Source: DAHUYF01 sp963838385
GTDB taxonomy: Bacteria; Pseudomonadota; Alphaproteobacteria; ATCC43930; CGMCC-115725
DNA length: 64,000 bases
Reading direction: 5' to 3'
NCBI GenBank assembly: GCA_963838385.1
Contig: CAWIRE010000001.1
Coordinates: forward strand, 1,550,001 to 1,614,000
Shown here: positions 35,523 to 46,636 of the stretch, in pieces
How the letters are laid out: each line of letters begins with the position of its first letter
How positions within the stretch are numbered: position 1 is the stretch's first letter
Notes under the pieces: generated by a model
What the model was told of the DNA's origin: nothing
Database searches by the model: none
What the model saw: the letters and a program-made list of their open reading frames with translations, nothing else
Program-made: the position numbers and the translations under genes

Positions 35523-36461
35523 ATGGCGAACGCGAGCGAAGGTCGCAGCCTCCTGCATCTCCTTGCCGGGGCTCTCACCCTGGCAGCTGCCTGCTCGTTC
35601 TCCGTTTCGACAGCGGCCGGCACGCAGAAGATCTTCGCGACGCCGGAGCAGGCGGTCCGGGCCCTGGTGAGCGCCGCGCGCACCGGCAACACGAGGGCGC
35701 TGCTGACGATCCTCGGCCCTCGCAGCAGGGCGCTGGTGAGCTCCGGCGACAAGGTGGCCGACGCGCAGGCGCGCCGCAAGTTCGTCGCCGCCTACGACGC
35801 GGCGAGCCGGCTCGACAGCGACAGCGATGACCGGCGCACATTGTCGGTGGGCAATGACGATTGGACGTTTCCGTTCCCGATCGTGAAACGCGGCAAGGCC
35901 TGGGCGTTCGACGCCAGCGCCGGGGCGCAGGAGATCCTGAACCGGCGCATCGGCGCCAACGAGCTCGACGCGATCGAGGTTTGCCACGCCTATGTTGACG
36001 CCCAGCGCGAATACGCGGAGAAGGACCGCAACAACGACGGCTTCATCGAATACGCCCAGAAGTTCCTGAGCAACCGCGGCAAGCGCGACGGCCTCTACTG
36101 GCCGGCCGCGCCGGGCGAGGAGGAAAGCCCGATCGGCCCGTTAATGGTGCGGGCGCAGGCCCAAGGATACAGCACCAAGCCGAGCCGCGACCGCCGGCCC
36201 TATCACGGCTACTATTATCGGATCCTCACGGGCCAGGGGGACGCGGCGAAGGGCGGCGCGTATGGCTACATCGTGAACGGCCACATGATGGGGGGCTTCG
36301 CGCTCGTCGCGTTTCCCGCCCAATACGGCGTCTCGGGCGTCATGACCTTCATCGTCAATCAAGACAACGTCGTCTACCAGAAGGATCTGGGACCGGACAC
36401 GGCAGAGATCGCCGAGAAAATGACGCTGTTCGATCCCGAGCCGAGCTGGACGAAGACATAG
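35523..36461 (+). CDS. DUF2950 secreted protein
   Basis: 312 residues from ATG 35523 (GTG two codons earlier is an alternative). Signal peptide (HLLAGALTLAAACSFSVST), then the DUF2950 domain with ATPEQAVRALVSAARTGN, the calcium-loop-like EKDRNNDGFIEYAQKF and the YHGYYYRILTGQG motif near the end. It follows DUF3300 by 34 nt, with GAGCGAGG before the start, so they form one unit. Role unknown; the EF-hand-like loop suggests metal binding (inference). Confidence 0.9.
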   Translation: MANASEGRSLLHLLAGALTLAAACSFSVSTAAGTQKIFATPEQAVRALVSAARTGNTRALLTILGPRSRALVSSGDKVADAQARRKFVAAYDAASRLDSDSDDRRTLSVGNDDWTFPFPIVKRGKAWAFDASAGAQEILNRRIGANELDAIEVCHAYVDAQREYAEKDRNNDGFIEYAQKFLSNRGKRDGLYWPAAPGEEESPIGPLMVRAQAQGYSTKPSRDRRPYHGYYYRILTGQGDAAKGGAYGYIVNGHMMGGFALVAFPAQYGVSGVMTFIVNQDNVVYQKDLGPDTAEIAEKMTLFDPEPSWTKT

Positions 36462-36640
36462 GGGTTGTCGAAGATCCGTTCGGCATTTTCCGGCAATCCC
36501 AGCGAACATTCCGGCCGCACGATCCAAAAAAAGAGCGTTTCGCGGTCAACATCGGAACCGCGCTTCTGGCCATTCCCACCGACGCGACGACAGCCTTGAG
36601 GTCGGGGCGAGGCGACGGCGGCCACGCTCCTTCACGGCCT

Positions 36641-36660
36641 TATCGGGAATCGACCCGATA
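36641..36660. promoter_or_regulatory. Putative operator, perfect 7-bp inverted repeat
   Basis: TATCGGG-AATCGA-CCCGATA, the longest perfect arms of the family, 85 nt before the glycine-zipper gene at 36745. It lies in the 283-nt gap 36462-36744, which has no other clear feature. Confidence 0.55.
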
Positions 36661-36744
36661 GCCTCTCGGCGCGAGATCCTGCACTGATGTCTGGGGACGT
36701 TCCGCTGGCACGGTCCGGCGCGCGATCAACGGTCGGGGAGCAGA

Positions 36745-37050
36745 ATGCTTCGTGTCATCCTCTTGCTGGGCGCAGCCTGCTTGACGTGTGGAGCCCCGGC
36801 GGCGGCCGCCCAATATGCGCAAGCAGCGCCTCCGCCGCCCGGCTATTACCCGCCCCCTGCGGCTCCGCCGCCATGCGCCGCCGTTACGCCGACGCCTCTG
36901 CGTGGCGCTGCCCGTGGCGCAGCCGTCGGCGCGATCGGCGGTGCGATCGGCGGCAACGCCGGAAAGGGAGCCGCGATCGGCGCCGCGGTCGGCGGCGTCG
37001 CTTCAGCCGCCCGCCGCGGGTCCGCCCGCGCTTCTGGCGCATGTTATTGA
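36745..37050 (+). CDS. Glycine-zipper envelope protein, 101 aa
   Basis: Signal peptide (VILLLGAACLTCGAPAAAA), Pro/Tyr linker with the PPPPGYYPPPA run, then a glycine zipper (RGAARGAAVGAIGGAIGGNAG and repeats) and a short Arg/Ser tail. Glycine zippers insert or associate with membranes. It is followed 16 nt later by the HdeA-like gene, probably co-transcribed. Confidence 0.75.
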   Translation: MLRVILLLGAACLTCGAPAAAAQYAQAAPPPPGYYPPPAAPPPCAAVTPTPLRGAARGAAVGAIGGAIGGNAGKGAAIGAAVGGVASAARRGSARASGACY

Positions 37051-37066
37051 TCGGGAGGACAACGGC

Positions 37067-37405
37067 ATGAAGCTCGCCATCATCGCCGTCACCATCTTCT
37101 ACCTCGCTGCGTTCACCGGACCGCTGGCCGCACAACAGCCCGCTCCGTCGGATGCAAAAGTCGCGTCGACAAAATGGAACGTCGAACGCGTCCGCTGCTC
37201 GGATCTTCTTGCCGCTTCGGATGACGATCGGGCGTCGGCGGCGATGTTCTACTTCGGCTATCTTGCGGCCAAGGACAACATCCGCACCGTCGATACGAGC
37301 AAAATCGAAGGCAACATCAAACACGTCATGACACAATGCTCCGCGACGCCGAGCATGATGGTGACGGAGGCATTCCGCCAGGCGCTCCGCCCGCACAAGC
37401 AATAG
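37067..37405 (+). CDS. HdeA/HdeB-family periplasmic protein
   Basis: 112 residues. Signal peptide (IIAVTIFYLAAFTGPLAAQ) then a small helical domain with two Cys (VRCSDLL and VMTQCSATP) spaced as in HdeA, where they form a disulfide, and the helical WNVERVRCSDLLAASDDDR start. HdeA/B are acid-activated chaperones in enterobacteria; in this lineage the function is only inferred. GGGAGGA lies before the ATG. Confidence 0.8.
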   Translation: MKLAIIAVTIFYLAAFTGPLAAQQPAPSDAKVASTKWNVERVRCSDLLAASDDDRASAAMFYFGYLAAKDNIRTVDTSKIEGNIKHVMTQCSATPSMMVTEAFRQALRPHKQ

Positions 37406-37524
37406 CAATCGGCGGCGACGCAGGCGCCTGCGCCAGCTCATTTTGCCAAGCAAGCGAGGCACCCGAGAAGTCGCCGCGCACCGTGCCATGAGCATCCGGT
37501 CAGCATTGCCGTGATATCACGGAC

Positions 37525-38595
37525 CTAGGAGCCCGGCCCCGCTTCCATGATCACGACGCGGCGATTGCGCGGCTCGTTGACCCCCTGGGCGGTCGGGACG
37601 GCGAGCTGCAATTCCCCGACACCCGAGGTGGTGATCTCGTCGGCCGGCACGCCTTGGCCTATCAGCGCCTTGCGCACCGCGGCTGCACGCCGATCGGAAA
37701 GACGCTGGTTGTAGCGCGCTGTTCCGACCGTGTCGGTATGGCCAGTCACGGTAATGCGCGTCATCGGCACCTGCTGCACCGCAGCCGCCGCCCGCTGCAC
37801 GATGGCTTGCGCCGCAGGGGTAAGCGTCGCGCTGTTCGTGTCGAAATAGACCATGAAGTCGCGCTCGGGCGGCAGCGCCGGAGGCGGCGGTGGTGGCGGC
37901 GGCGATGTCATCGTGGCAAGCGGTGGTGGCGGTCGTTTTGGCGCGCCAAAATTCCAACGGAACGTCACCAGCACGGCATGGTCATAATAGTTGGTGCGCG
38001 ACTGCAACGTCACCGGGGTCGCTCTGAAGGTCATACTGTCGGTGCCGACGAAGCGGTACTCGAGCCCGAGCTTGATGTTCGGCGCCACTGGATATTCCGC
38101 GCCGGCCATCGCCTGCCAGGCGAAAGGCCAGTCATGGCCGACATTGTTGACCCGCACATTCGCTGCCCCGACGCCGGCGCCGACATGCGGGATGAGGTGC
38201 CAAACCGGCTGGAAGTCGTAGAGAAGATTGGCCATGTAGGTCATTGCCGTGGCGTCGGCCTTGAGGTTCAGCGAGGTGGGCGTGGTGCCGCCGCTCGGCA
38301 ACGTGATGTTCTTGGCGTCGCTGTGGCGGTAGCCGAATTCGATCTCGCCGCGGAAATAGTTAGGCAGCATGTAGCCGAGGTCGACGATGCCACTGGGACC
38401 GGGGTTCTCGTTGAGCCGAAGGGTCCGGCCATTCACGCCAGTCGCTGAGAAGCCTTCGAGGAAATTTGCGCCGCCGCCCAAGTTCAGATAGGGCCCCCTC
38501 TCCTGCGCCATGCCACTGTCTTGCGCCATCGCGGTACTCGACACGATCAACCCGGCGGCCAGCATCCACGCAGGCGCCTGCACGCTCTTCGGCAT
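37525..38595 (-). CDS. OmpA-family outer-membrane protein (barrel plus peptidoglycan-binding domain)
   Basis: 356 residues: signal peptide (MLAAGLIVSSTAMAQ), eight-stranded barrel (about 30-225, YLNLGGGANFLEG start), Pro-rich linker, and a C-terminal OmpA domain (about 245-350) with DFMVYFDTNSATLTPAAQ, GHTDTVGTA, LSDRRAAAVRKAL and NRRVV. Start at 38595 has GGGGGA upstream. The barrel is a paralogue of the one at 28168-28968. An operator-like site lies at 38668-38682. Confidence 0.92.
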   Translation of the reverse strand: MPKSVQAPAWMLAAGLIVSSTAMAQDSGMAQERGPYLNLGGGANFLEGFSATGVNGRTLRLNENPGPSGIVDLGYMLPNYFRGEIEFGYRHSDAKNITLPSGGTTPTSLNLKADATAMTYMANLLYDFQPVWHLIPHVGAGVGAANVRVNNVGHDWPFAWQAMAGAEYPVAPNIKLGLEYRFVGTDSMTFRATPVTLQSRTNYYDHAVLVTFRWNFGAPKRPPPPLATMTSPPPPPPPPALPPERDFMVYFDTNSATLTPAAQAIVQRAAAAVQQVPMTRITVTGHTDTVGTARYNQRLSDRRAAAVRKALIGQGVPADEITTSGVGELQLAVPTAQGVNEPRNRRVVIMEAGPGS

Positions 38596-38667
38596 CAACG
38601 TCCCCCATTCTCTTTCACAGGAACATCCCAGAATTGAAGGTGCGCTACGCCGGCGGCCAAGCGCTAT

Positions 38668-38682
38668 CCGGGAAACCCCCGA
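38668..38682. promoter_or_regulatory. Putative operator, CCGGG-AAACC-CCCGA
   Basis: Nine of ten arm positions match, 5-nt spacer, preceded by CTAT. It lies 73 nt before the ompA-type gene. Confidence 0.5.
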
Positions 38683-38847
38683 GATTTGAGGAATTGGGAA
38701 CCGCCGTTTCTTGCTGTGATCGAGCGCGATACTGTCATTCGCGCCCTCTTTCACGCGGCGGGGTCGTAGGCGCCGCCGCCCTTCGCCACGACCGGCAGCA
38801 CGGCGGCGGGCGAGGATCGCGCCCGCATCTGCGCCACAACATAGCGG

Positions 38848-39069
38848 CTAAGGCTGCGGCCCCCCTTGCCTTTCGGGTGCTTGCGGTGCCTGGGGAACGG
38901 CATAGCTTCCCGCGATGCCGATGCCGGCGCCAGCAATGGCTCCGAACGGGCCGGCCACGAGACCGCCCACTGCGATTCCCGCTATGGCTCCCACGGAGGC
39001 GCGTTCTGCCGGACTCTGGCCGCAGCCTACGACGAGGGTTGCCAGGAAGAGCGCGGAAAAGAATTTCAT
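38848..39069 (-). CDS. Small glycine-zipper lipoprotein, 73 aa
   Basis: Signal peptide with lipobox LVVGC, then a Gly/Ala-rich zipper (SVGAIAGIAVGGLVAGPFG and repeats) and a Pro/Gln tail. Resembles small outer-membrane lipoproteins with a glycine zipper. Start at 39069 is the first codon of the signal. A perfect FNR/FixK-type box lies 73 nt upstream (39142-39155). Confidence 0.75.
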   Translation of the reverse strand: MKFFSALFLATLVVGCGQSPAERASVGAIAGIAVGGLVAGPFGAIAGAGIGIAGSYAVPQAPQAPERQGGPQP

Positions 39070-39141
39070 GGATGATCCCAACATGGCGCGGCGTCGTGTA
39101 CACCACACCTGAAGAGAGTACCGCGCTTCTGCGGCATCGCT

Positions 39142-39155
39142 TTGACCTGAGTCAA
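39142..39155. promoter_or_regulatory. FNR/FixK-type box, TTGA-CCTGAG-TCAA
   Basis: Perfect TTGA-N6-TCAA. Read on the minus strand, a TACTCT -10-like hexamer lies at 39115-39120. That places the box near -41.5 from a start site around 39107, the class II position for CRP/FNR activators, with 38 nt to the lipoprotein ATG at 39069. Spacing and symmetry support control by a low-oxygen regulator. Confidence 0.65.
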
Positions 39156-39350
39156 ACGAGATTGCGGCGCACGGAAAAGCTTCTAGCTTGCGCTCAATGA
39201 CGACAGCATCAAGGCGGAGGCGTCCGCTATCTTGCGCTCCTCATCGACAAGGTCGTGCTGTCGGCGCTCGGCATCGCCCCGGTCTCGAGGCCGAGCTCTA
39301 CGGCGACGTTGGGTCGATCCTCGGCCTGTGGGAGAGCGGTTGGGTCGCGC

Positions 39351-39386
39351 AAAAACTCTCCGGCGCTGTTGCGCTGGAGAGTTTTG
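39351..39386 (-). terminator. Intrinsic terminator of the rRNA operon
   Basis: A 15-bp stem (AAAACTCTCC-G-GCGC / GCGC-T-GGAGAGTTTT, one G-T wobble pair) with a TGTT loop at 39352-39385. On the minus strand it ends in TTTTT, just after tRNA-fMet. It can act in both directions and is the strongest terminator in the window. Confidence 0.85.
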
Positions 39387-39391
39387 TAGAG

Positions 39392-39469
<78 letters not shown>

Positions 39470-39534
39470 GGAATCAGGGATCAGATGTCAGGGATCAGGG
39501 CTCGGAGGGAGGGTCGTCATCTGGTTCTTGCTAG

Positions 39535-39652
39535 GCCTGGCGGCGACCTACTCTTCCGCGTCTTAGGACGCAGTACCATCGGCGCTGAGGGTTTTCACGG
39601 CCGAGTTCGGGATGGGATCGGGTGTCTTTCCCCTCGCCATGACCACCAGGCC
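39535..39652 (-). rRNA. rrf: 5S ribosomal RNA
   Basis: About 118 nt; the ends pair as GGCCTGG / CCAGGCC and the interior shows CCCATCCCGAACTCGG and GCGCCGATGGTACTG. Third rRNA of the operon. Boundaries are good to a few bases. Confidence 0.92.
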
Positions 39653-39671
39653 GAGCAAGGACCAGAGGGAA

Positions 39672-39738
39672 GTTGTCAGTGATCAGTGGTCAGTTTTCAG
39701 GACTGAGAACTGACGACTGAGAACTGATGACTGACAAC
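39672..39738. repeat. Long imperfect hairpin with internal CAGT repeats in the 23S-5S spacer
   Basis: Left arm from GTTGTCAGTGATCAGT and right arm ending ACTGATGACTGACAAC form an imperfect stem of nearly 30 bp. Each arm itself contains several short repeats of a TCAGT core. The region between 5S and tRNA-fMet (39471-39500) has a related GATCAGG repeat. Confidence 0.75.
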
Positions 39739-39789
39739 TTCACAGAGAGTGTCTTCGTTGCGAGGCTTGTCGCTGCGTGCGACGGGTTC

Positions 39790-39829
39790 GCGCAGCTTTC
39801 GCTGCGCTCGACGAACGCTTGCGCGTTCG
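39790..39829. repeat. Two adjacent hairpins in the 23S-5S spacer
   Basis: GCGCAGC-TTTC-GCTGCGC (39790-39807) and CGAACGC-TTGC-GCGTTCG (39812-39829), both with perfect 7-bp stems, directly after the 3' end of 23S. The second shares its outer CGAACG/CGTTCG with the tRNA-flanking hairpins in the 16S-23S spacer. Confidence 0.65.
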
Positions 39830-39830
39830 C

Positions 39831-42580
<2,750 letters not shown>

Positions 42581-42712
42581 GCTAAACCCGTCGTCCGCAG
42601 GGACAAGCCCCGCAAACCGACGCGTCTCGCATGAAGACACTCTCTCTCGAAGAGGCCCCAGCCAGCAGCCACCGGCCGCCAACCACAGCGTCTCCAAGAT
42701 CTCCCTCTTCAC

Positions 42713-42724
42713 TCTGTCAAAGAT
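42713..42724 (-). promoter_or_regulatory. boxA-like antitermination site before 23S
   Basis: On the minus strand ATCTTTGACAGA, matching the core CTTTGACA of rRNA boxA, about 135 nt before the 23S 5' end. Confidence 0.55.
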
Positions 42725-42821
42725 CATCCGCCCTCGAGCTCGCGCCCAACGGCAAAAGCTTGCCTTTCCCGATATTCCTGTCGGCGCCCGTCGCGCGGCC
42801 GGAGCCCGGTTCTGCACCGGG

Positions 42822-42884
42822 CCGCTCCCGCGGTTGCTGCGCAACCGCTGACGCGGCACGACACGAACGAGCTCCGCTCGTTCG
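42822..42884. repeat. Spacer module downstream of tRNA-Ala (copy 1)
   Basis: CCGCTCCCG - hairpin - CTGACGCGGC - ACACGAACGA - hairpin, directly after tRNA-Ala. The last hairpin is CGAACGAGC-TCC-GCTCGTTCG (42864-42884). The same order occurs after tRNA-Ile. Confidence 0.65.
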
Positions 42885-42889
42885 GTCGA

Positions 42890-42965
42890 TGGTGGAGGTG
42901 AACGGGATCGAACCGATGACCTCCTGCTTGCAAAGCAGGCGCTCTCCCAACTGAGCTACACCCCC
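42890..42965 (-). tRNA. tRNA-Ala (TGC)
   Basis: 76 nt with CCA; GGGGGTGTAGCTCAG start, anticodon TGC in CTGCTTTGCAAGCAG, GGTTCGATCC T-loop. Second tRNA of the 16S-23S spacer. Confidence 0.96.
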
Positions 42966-42968
42966 GAC

Positions 42969-42987
42969 CGAACGCCAGCGGCGTTCG
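42969..42987. repeat. Hairpin before tRNA-Ala
   Basis: CGAACGCC-AGC-GGCGTTCG, 8-bp stem, just 5' of tRNA-Ala on the transcript; same CGAACG/CGTTCG base as the hairpins after both tRNAs. Confidence 0.6.
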
Positions 42988-43088
42988 TGTCGGGCGGGCG
43001 ACAGCGGCGCTCTTGCGCCGCGAGAGCCCGCACCGTGCGGACAAGCCGCTCTATCATCGGGGCGCCGCTGGAGCCTCTTTCTGCGCCG

Positions 43089-43156
43089 TGCCGCTCCCGG
43101 CGCAACTTGCGTTGCACCTGACGCGGCCCCACACGAACGACGCTTTGCGTCGTTCG
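43089..43156. repeat. Spacer module downstream of tRNA-Ile (copy 2)
   Basis: CCGCTCCCG - hairpin - CTGACGCGGC - ACACGAACGA - hairpin, directly after tRNA-Ile. The final hairpin is CGAACGACGC-TTT-GCGTCGTTCG (43134-43156). Duplicate of the module at 42822-42884 with different but still paired stem bases. Confidence 0.65.
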
Positions 43157-43157
43157 G

Positions 43158-43234
43158 TGGTGGGCCAGGGAGGATTTGAACCTCCGACCTCACGCTTATC
43201 AAGCGCGCGCTCTAACCAGCTGAGCTACTAGCCC
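43158..43234 (-). tRNA. tRNA-Ile (GAT)
   Basis: 77 nt with CCA; GGGCTAGTAGCTCAGC start, anticodon GAT in GCGCTTGATAAGCG, GGTTCAAATCC T-loop. First tRNA of the 16S-23S spacer. Confidence 0.96.
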
Positions 43235-43374
43235 GTGCTCGTTGCCGGGCCATGGCCTGGCCAGGATCGGGGAAGGGATGCGCAGACGGCGACGCCGGTT
43301 GTGGCGGATCTGACAGATCCACCTGATGAAAGTCCGAGAACTTCCAGCCGAAGCTGGGAGCTGCCCGAACATCC

Positions 43375-44866
<1,492 letters not shown>

Positions 44867-45013
44867 AGCCTCGGGAGCTCGCTAAAAGCCCCCAAGTCCT
44901 GGCACCGCTCAATCGCACTCTTGTTCGGAATCGACATAGACAATTCCTACCAAGATGCGCATCCAACGGCACCTTACAGCGCCGCCGCCTGCGCATCCCT
45001 TCCTCAAACTCAC

Positions 45014-45026
45014 AATGTCAAAGAGC
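45014..45026 (-). promoter_or_regulatory. boxA antitermination site in the 16S leader
   Basis: GCTCTTTGACATT on the minus strand, a near-exact rRNA boxA, about 40-55 nt after the predicted transcription start and 150 nt before 16S. Confidence 0.65.
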
Positions 45027-45074
45027 GTTTCGGAGGGGCCGCGCTGTCGCGCTACCCATCCCCGAAGGAGCGCG

Positions 45075-45104
45075 CTTATAGGCCCCCGGGCCCATCGAAG
45101 TCAA
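45075..45104 (-). promoter_or_regulatory. rRNA operon promoter
   Basis: Minus strand: -35 TTGACT (45099-45104), 18-nt spacer, -10 TATAAG (45075-45080), then a GC-rich discriminator (CGCGCTCC) typical of stringently controlled rRNA promoters. An A/T-rich stretch upstream (AGAAGAATGAATCTTTG) could serve as UP element. Confidence 0.75.
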
Positions 45105-45346
45105 CAAAGATTCATTCTTCTATCCACAGAAATCGCGCGCCGCACCGGGCCGGCGGCGGCAGCTCCCCGGGCTCCAACCGGCGCCGCGATGCCCTTCAAT
45201 TCACACGCAAATCAGGCCGCAACCGGCCAGCTTTGAGTTGACAGGCCGGCGCGGCTCTGCGATCTCTGCCGCGCGATGGTTATGGTTAACGCATTCCTGC
45301 CATGGGCCGGGGGGATCATGGACGGCACCGAACCGCGCAACGCCGC

Positions 45347-46624
45347 ATGAGATCGCCGCGCCGCCGGGCCGCCGGCTTGGCCATCGCGCTCGCCGTGTGG
45401 CTGTTCGCGCCCACCGCCCAGGCGCCGGAAGCGCGCGCCGAGATCGCGCCGCCTGCCCCGGTCCTCCTTCCCCCGCCCGCACCGGTCCTCGCCCCGCCGC
45501 CGACGACGCGGCTGCTGCGGCTGGCCGCGGGAGACACGCTCAACGAGGTTCTCCTCGGCGCCGGCCTTACTGCCCGCGACGTCCAGGCGGTGATTGTCGC
45601 GCTCGCGCCGATCTTCCCGCCGCGCGCGCTCAAGCCTGGTCAGGAGATCGCGCTCGACTTCATCGGCCTCGAGCTCGGGGAGCTGCGCCTCACCACCGGC
45701 GTCGACCGCGACATCGTCGTCACCCGCGCCGCCAACGGCGGCTTCCTCGCGCGAGCGCGCCTGCGCCGGCTGACGCATGTGCCGGAGCTGGCGGCCGGGG
45801 TCATCCGCACCAGCCTGTTCGAGGCGGCGAACGGCGCCGGCGTGCCGATGCCGGTCCTCAACGAGATGATCCGCGAATTCAGCTACGACGTGGATTTCCA
45901 GCGCGACCTTCAGCCCGACGACAGCTTCGAGGTGCTCTACGACCGCCTCTATGACGAGCGCGGCAAGGCGGTGGGCATCGGCGACATCGCCTATGCGGCG
46001 ATGACGCTCTCCGGCAAGACGCGGAAGCTCTATCGCTATCTCCCGGCGGGCGCCAGGACGGCGGAATACCTCACCGCTGCCGGCAAGAACGTCAGAAAGG
46101 CGCTGCTCAGGACCCCGGTGGACGGCGCCCGGCTGAGCTCCGGCTTCGGCCTCAGGCTCCATCCCATCCTCGGCTACACCAAGCTCCATCGCGGCGTCGA
46201 CTTTGCCGCGCCGCCGGGCTCGCCGATCATGGCCGCGGGCGACGGCATGGTCGAGCGCGCCGGCGCCGCCGGCGCCTATGGCAATCTGGTGGTGCTGCGG
46301 CACGACGGTGCCTACGAGACGGCCTACGCCCATATGAGCCGCATCGCCCGCGGTCTGAGGCCGGGGGTGCCGGTGCGCCAAGGGCAGGTGATCGGCTATG
46401 TCGGCGCCACCGGGCGCGCCACCGGCCCGCACCTTCATTACGAGGTGCGTTTCCACGGCGAGGCGATCAATCCGATGTCGGTCAAGAACGGGCCCGGCCA
46501 TCCGCTCGCCGGACCTGACATCCCGCGCTTCCAAGCCGCGATGCAGGCGACCGATCACGAGCTGCTGGCGCTGCGCCAGGCGACCGTCGTCGCCAGCATG
46601 CCGCAAGCGCGCATGGCGCAATAG
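45347..46624 (+). CDS. M23-family metallopeptidase (MepM-like murein hydrolase)
   Basis: 425 residues from ATG 45347 (signal anchor RRRAAGLAIALAVWLFAPTAQA; an ATG at 45302 would add 15 residues). A LysM-like/OapA region (about 50-150, LAAGDTLNEVLLGAGLTARDV) precedes the LytM domain (about 270-375) with the zinc ligands in LHRGVDF and GPHLHYEV and the catalytic His in YAHMSRIARGL. It should cleave peptide crosslinks in peptidoglycan in the periplasm. Transcribed away from the rRNA operon. Confidence 0.9.
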   Translation: MRSPRRRAAGLAIALAVWLFAPTAQAPEARAEIAPPAPVLLPPPAPVLAPPPTTRLLRLAAGDTLNEVLLGAGLTARDVQAVIVALAPIFPPRALKPGQEIALDFIGLELGELRLTTGVDRDIVVTRAANGGFLARARLRRLTHVPELAAGVIRTSLFEAANGAGVPMPVLNEMIREFSYDVDFQRDLQPDDSFEVLYDRLYDERGKAVGIGDIAYAAMTLSGKTRKLYRYLPAGARTAEYLTAAGKNVRKALLRTPVDGARLSSGFGLRLHPILGYTKLHRGVDFAAPPGSPIMAAGDGMVERAGAAGAYGNLVVLRHDGAYETAYAHMSRIARGLRPGVPVRQGQVIGYVGATGRATGPHLHYEVRFHGEAINPMSVKNGPGHPLAGPDIPRFQAAMQATDHELLALRQATVVASMPQARMAQ

Positions 46625-46636
46625 CGGCGCGGCACC

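Noticed and set aside
37000..37060. Programmed fusion between the glycine-zipper and HdeA-like genes
   Set aside because: The zipper gene ends with its own stop at 37050 and the HdeA gene has its own ribosome site and signal peptide.
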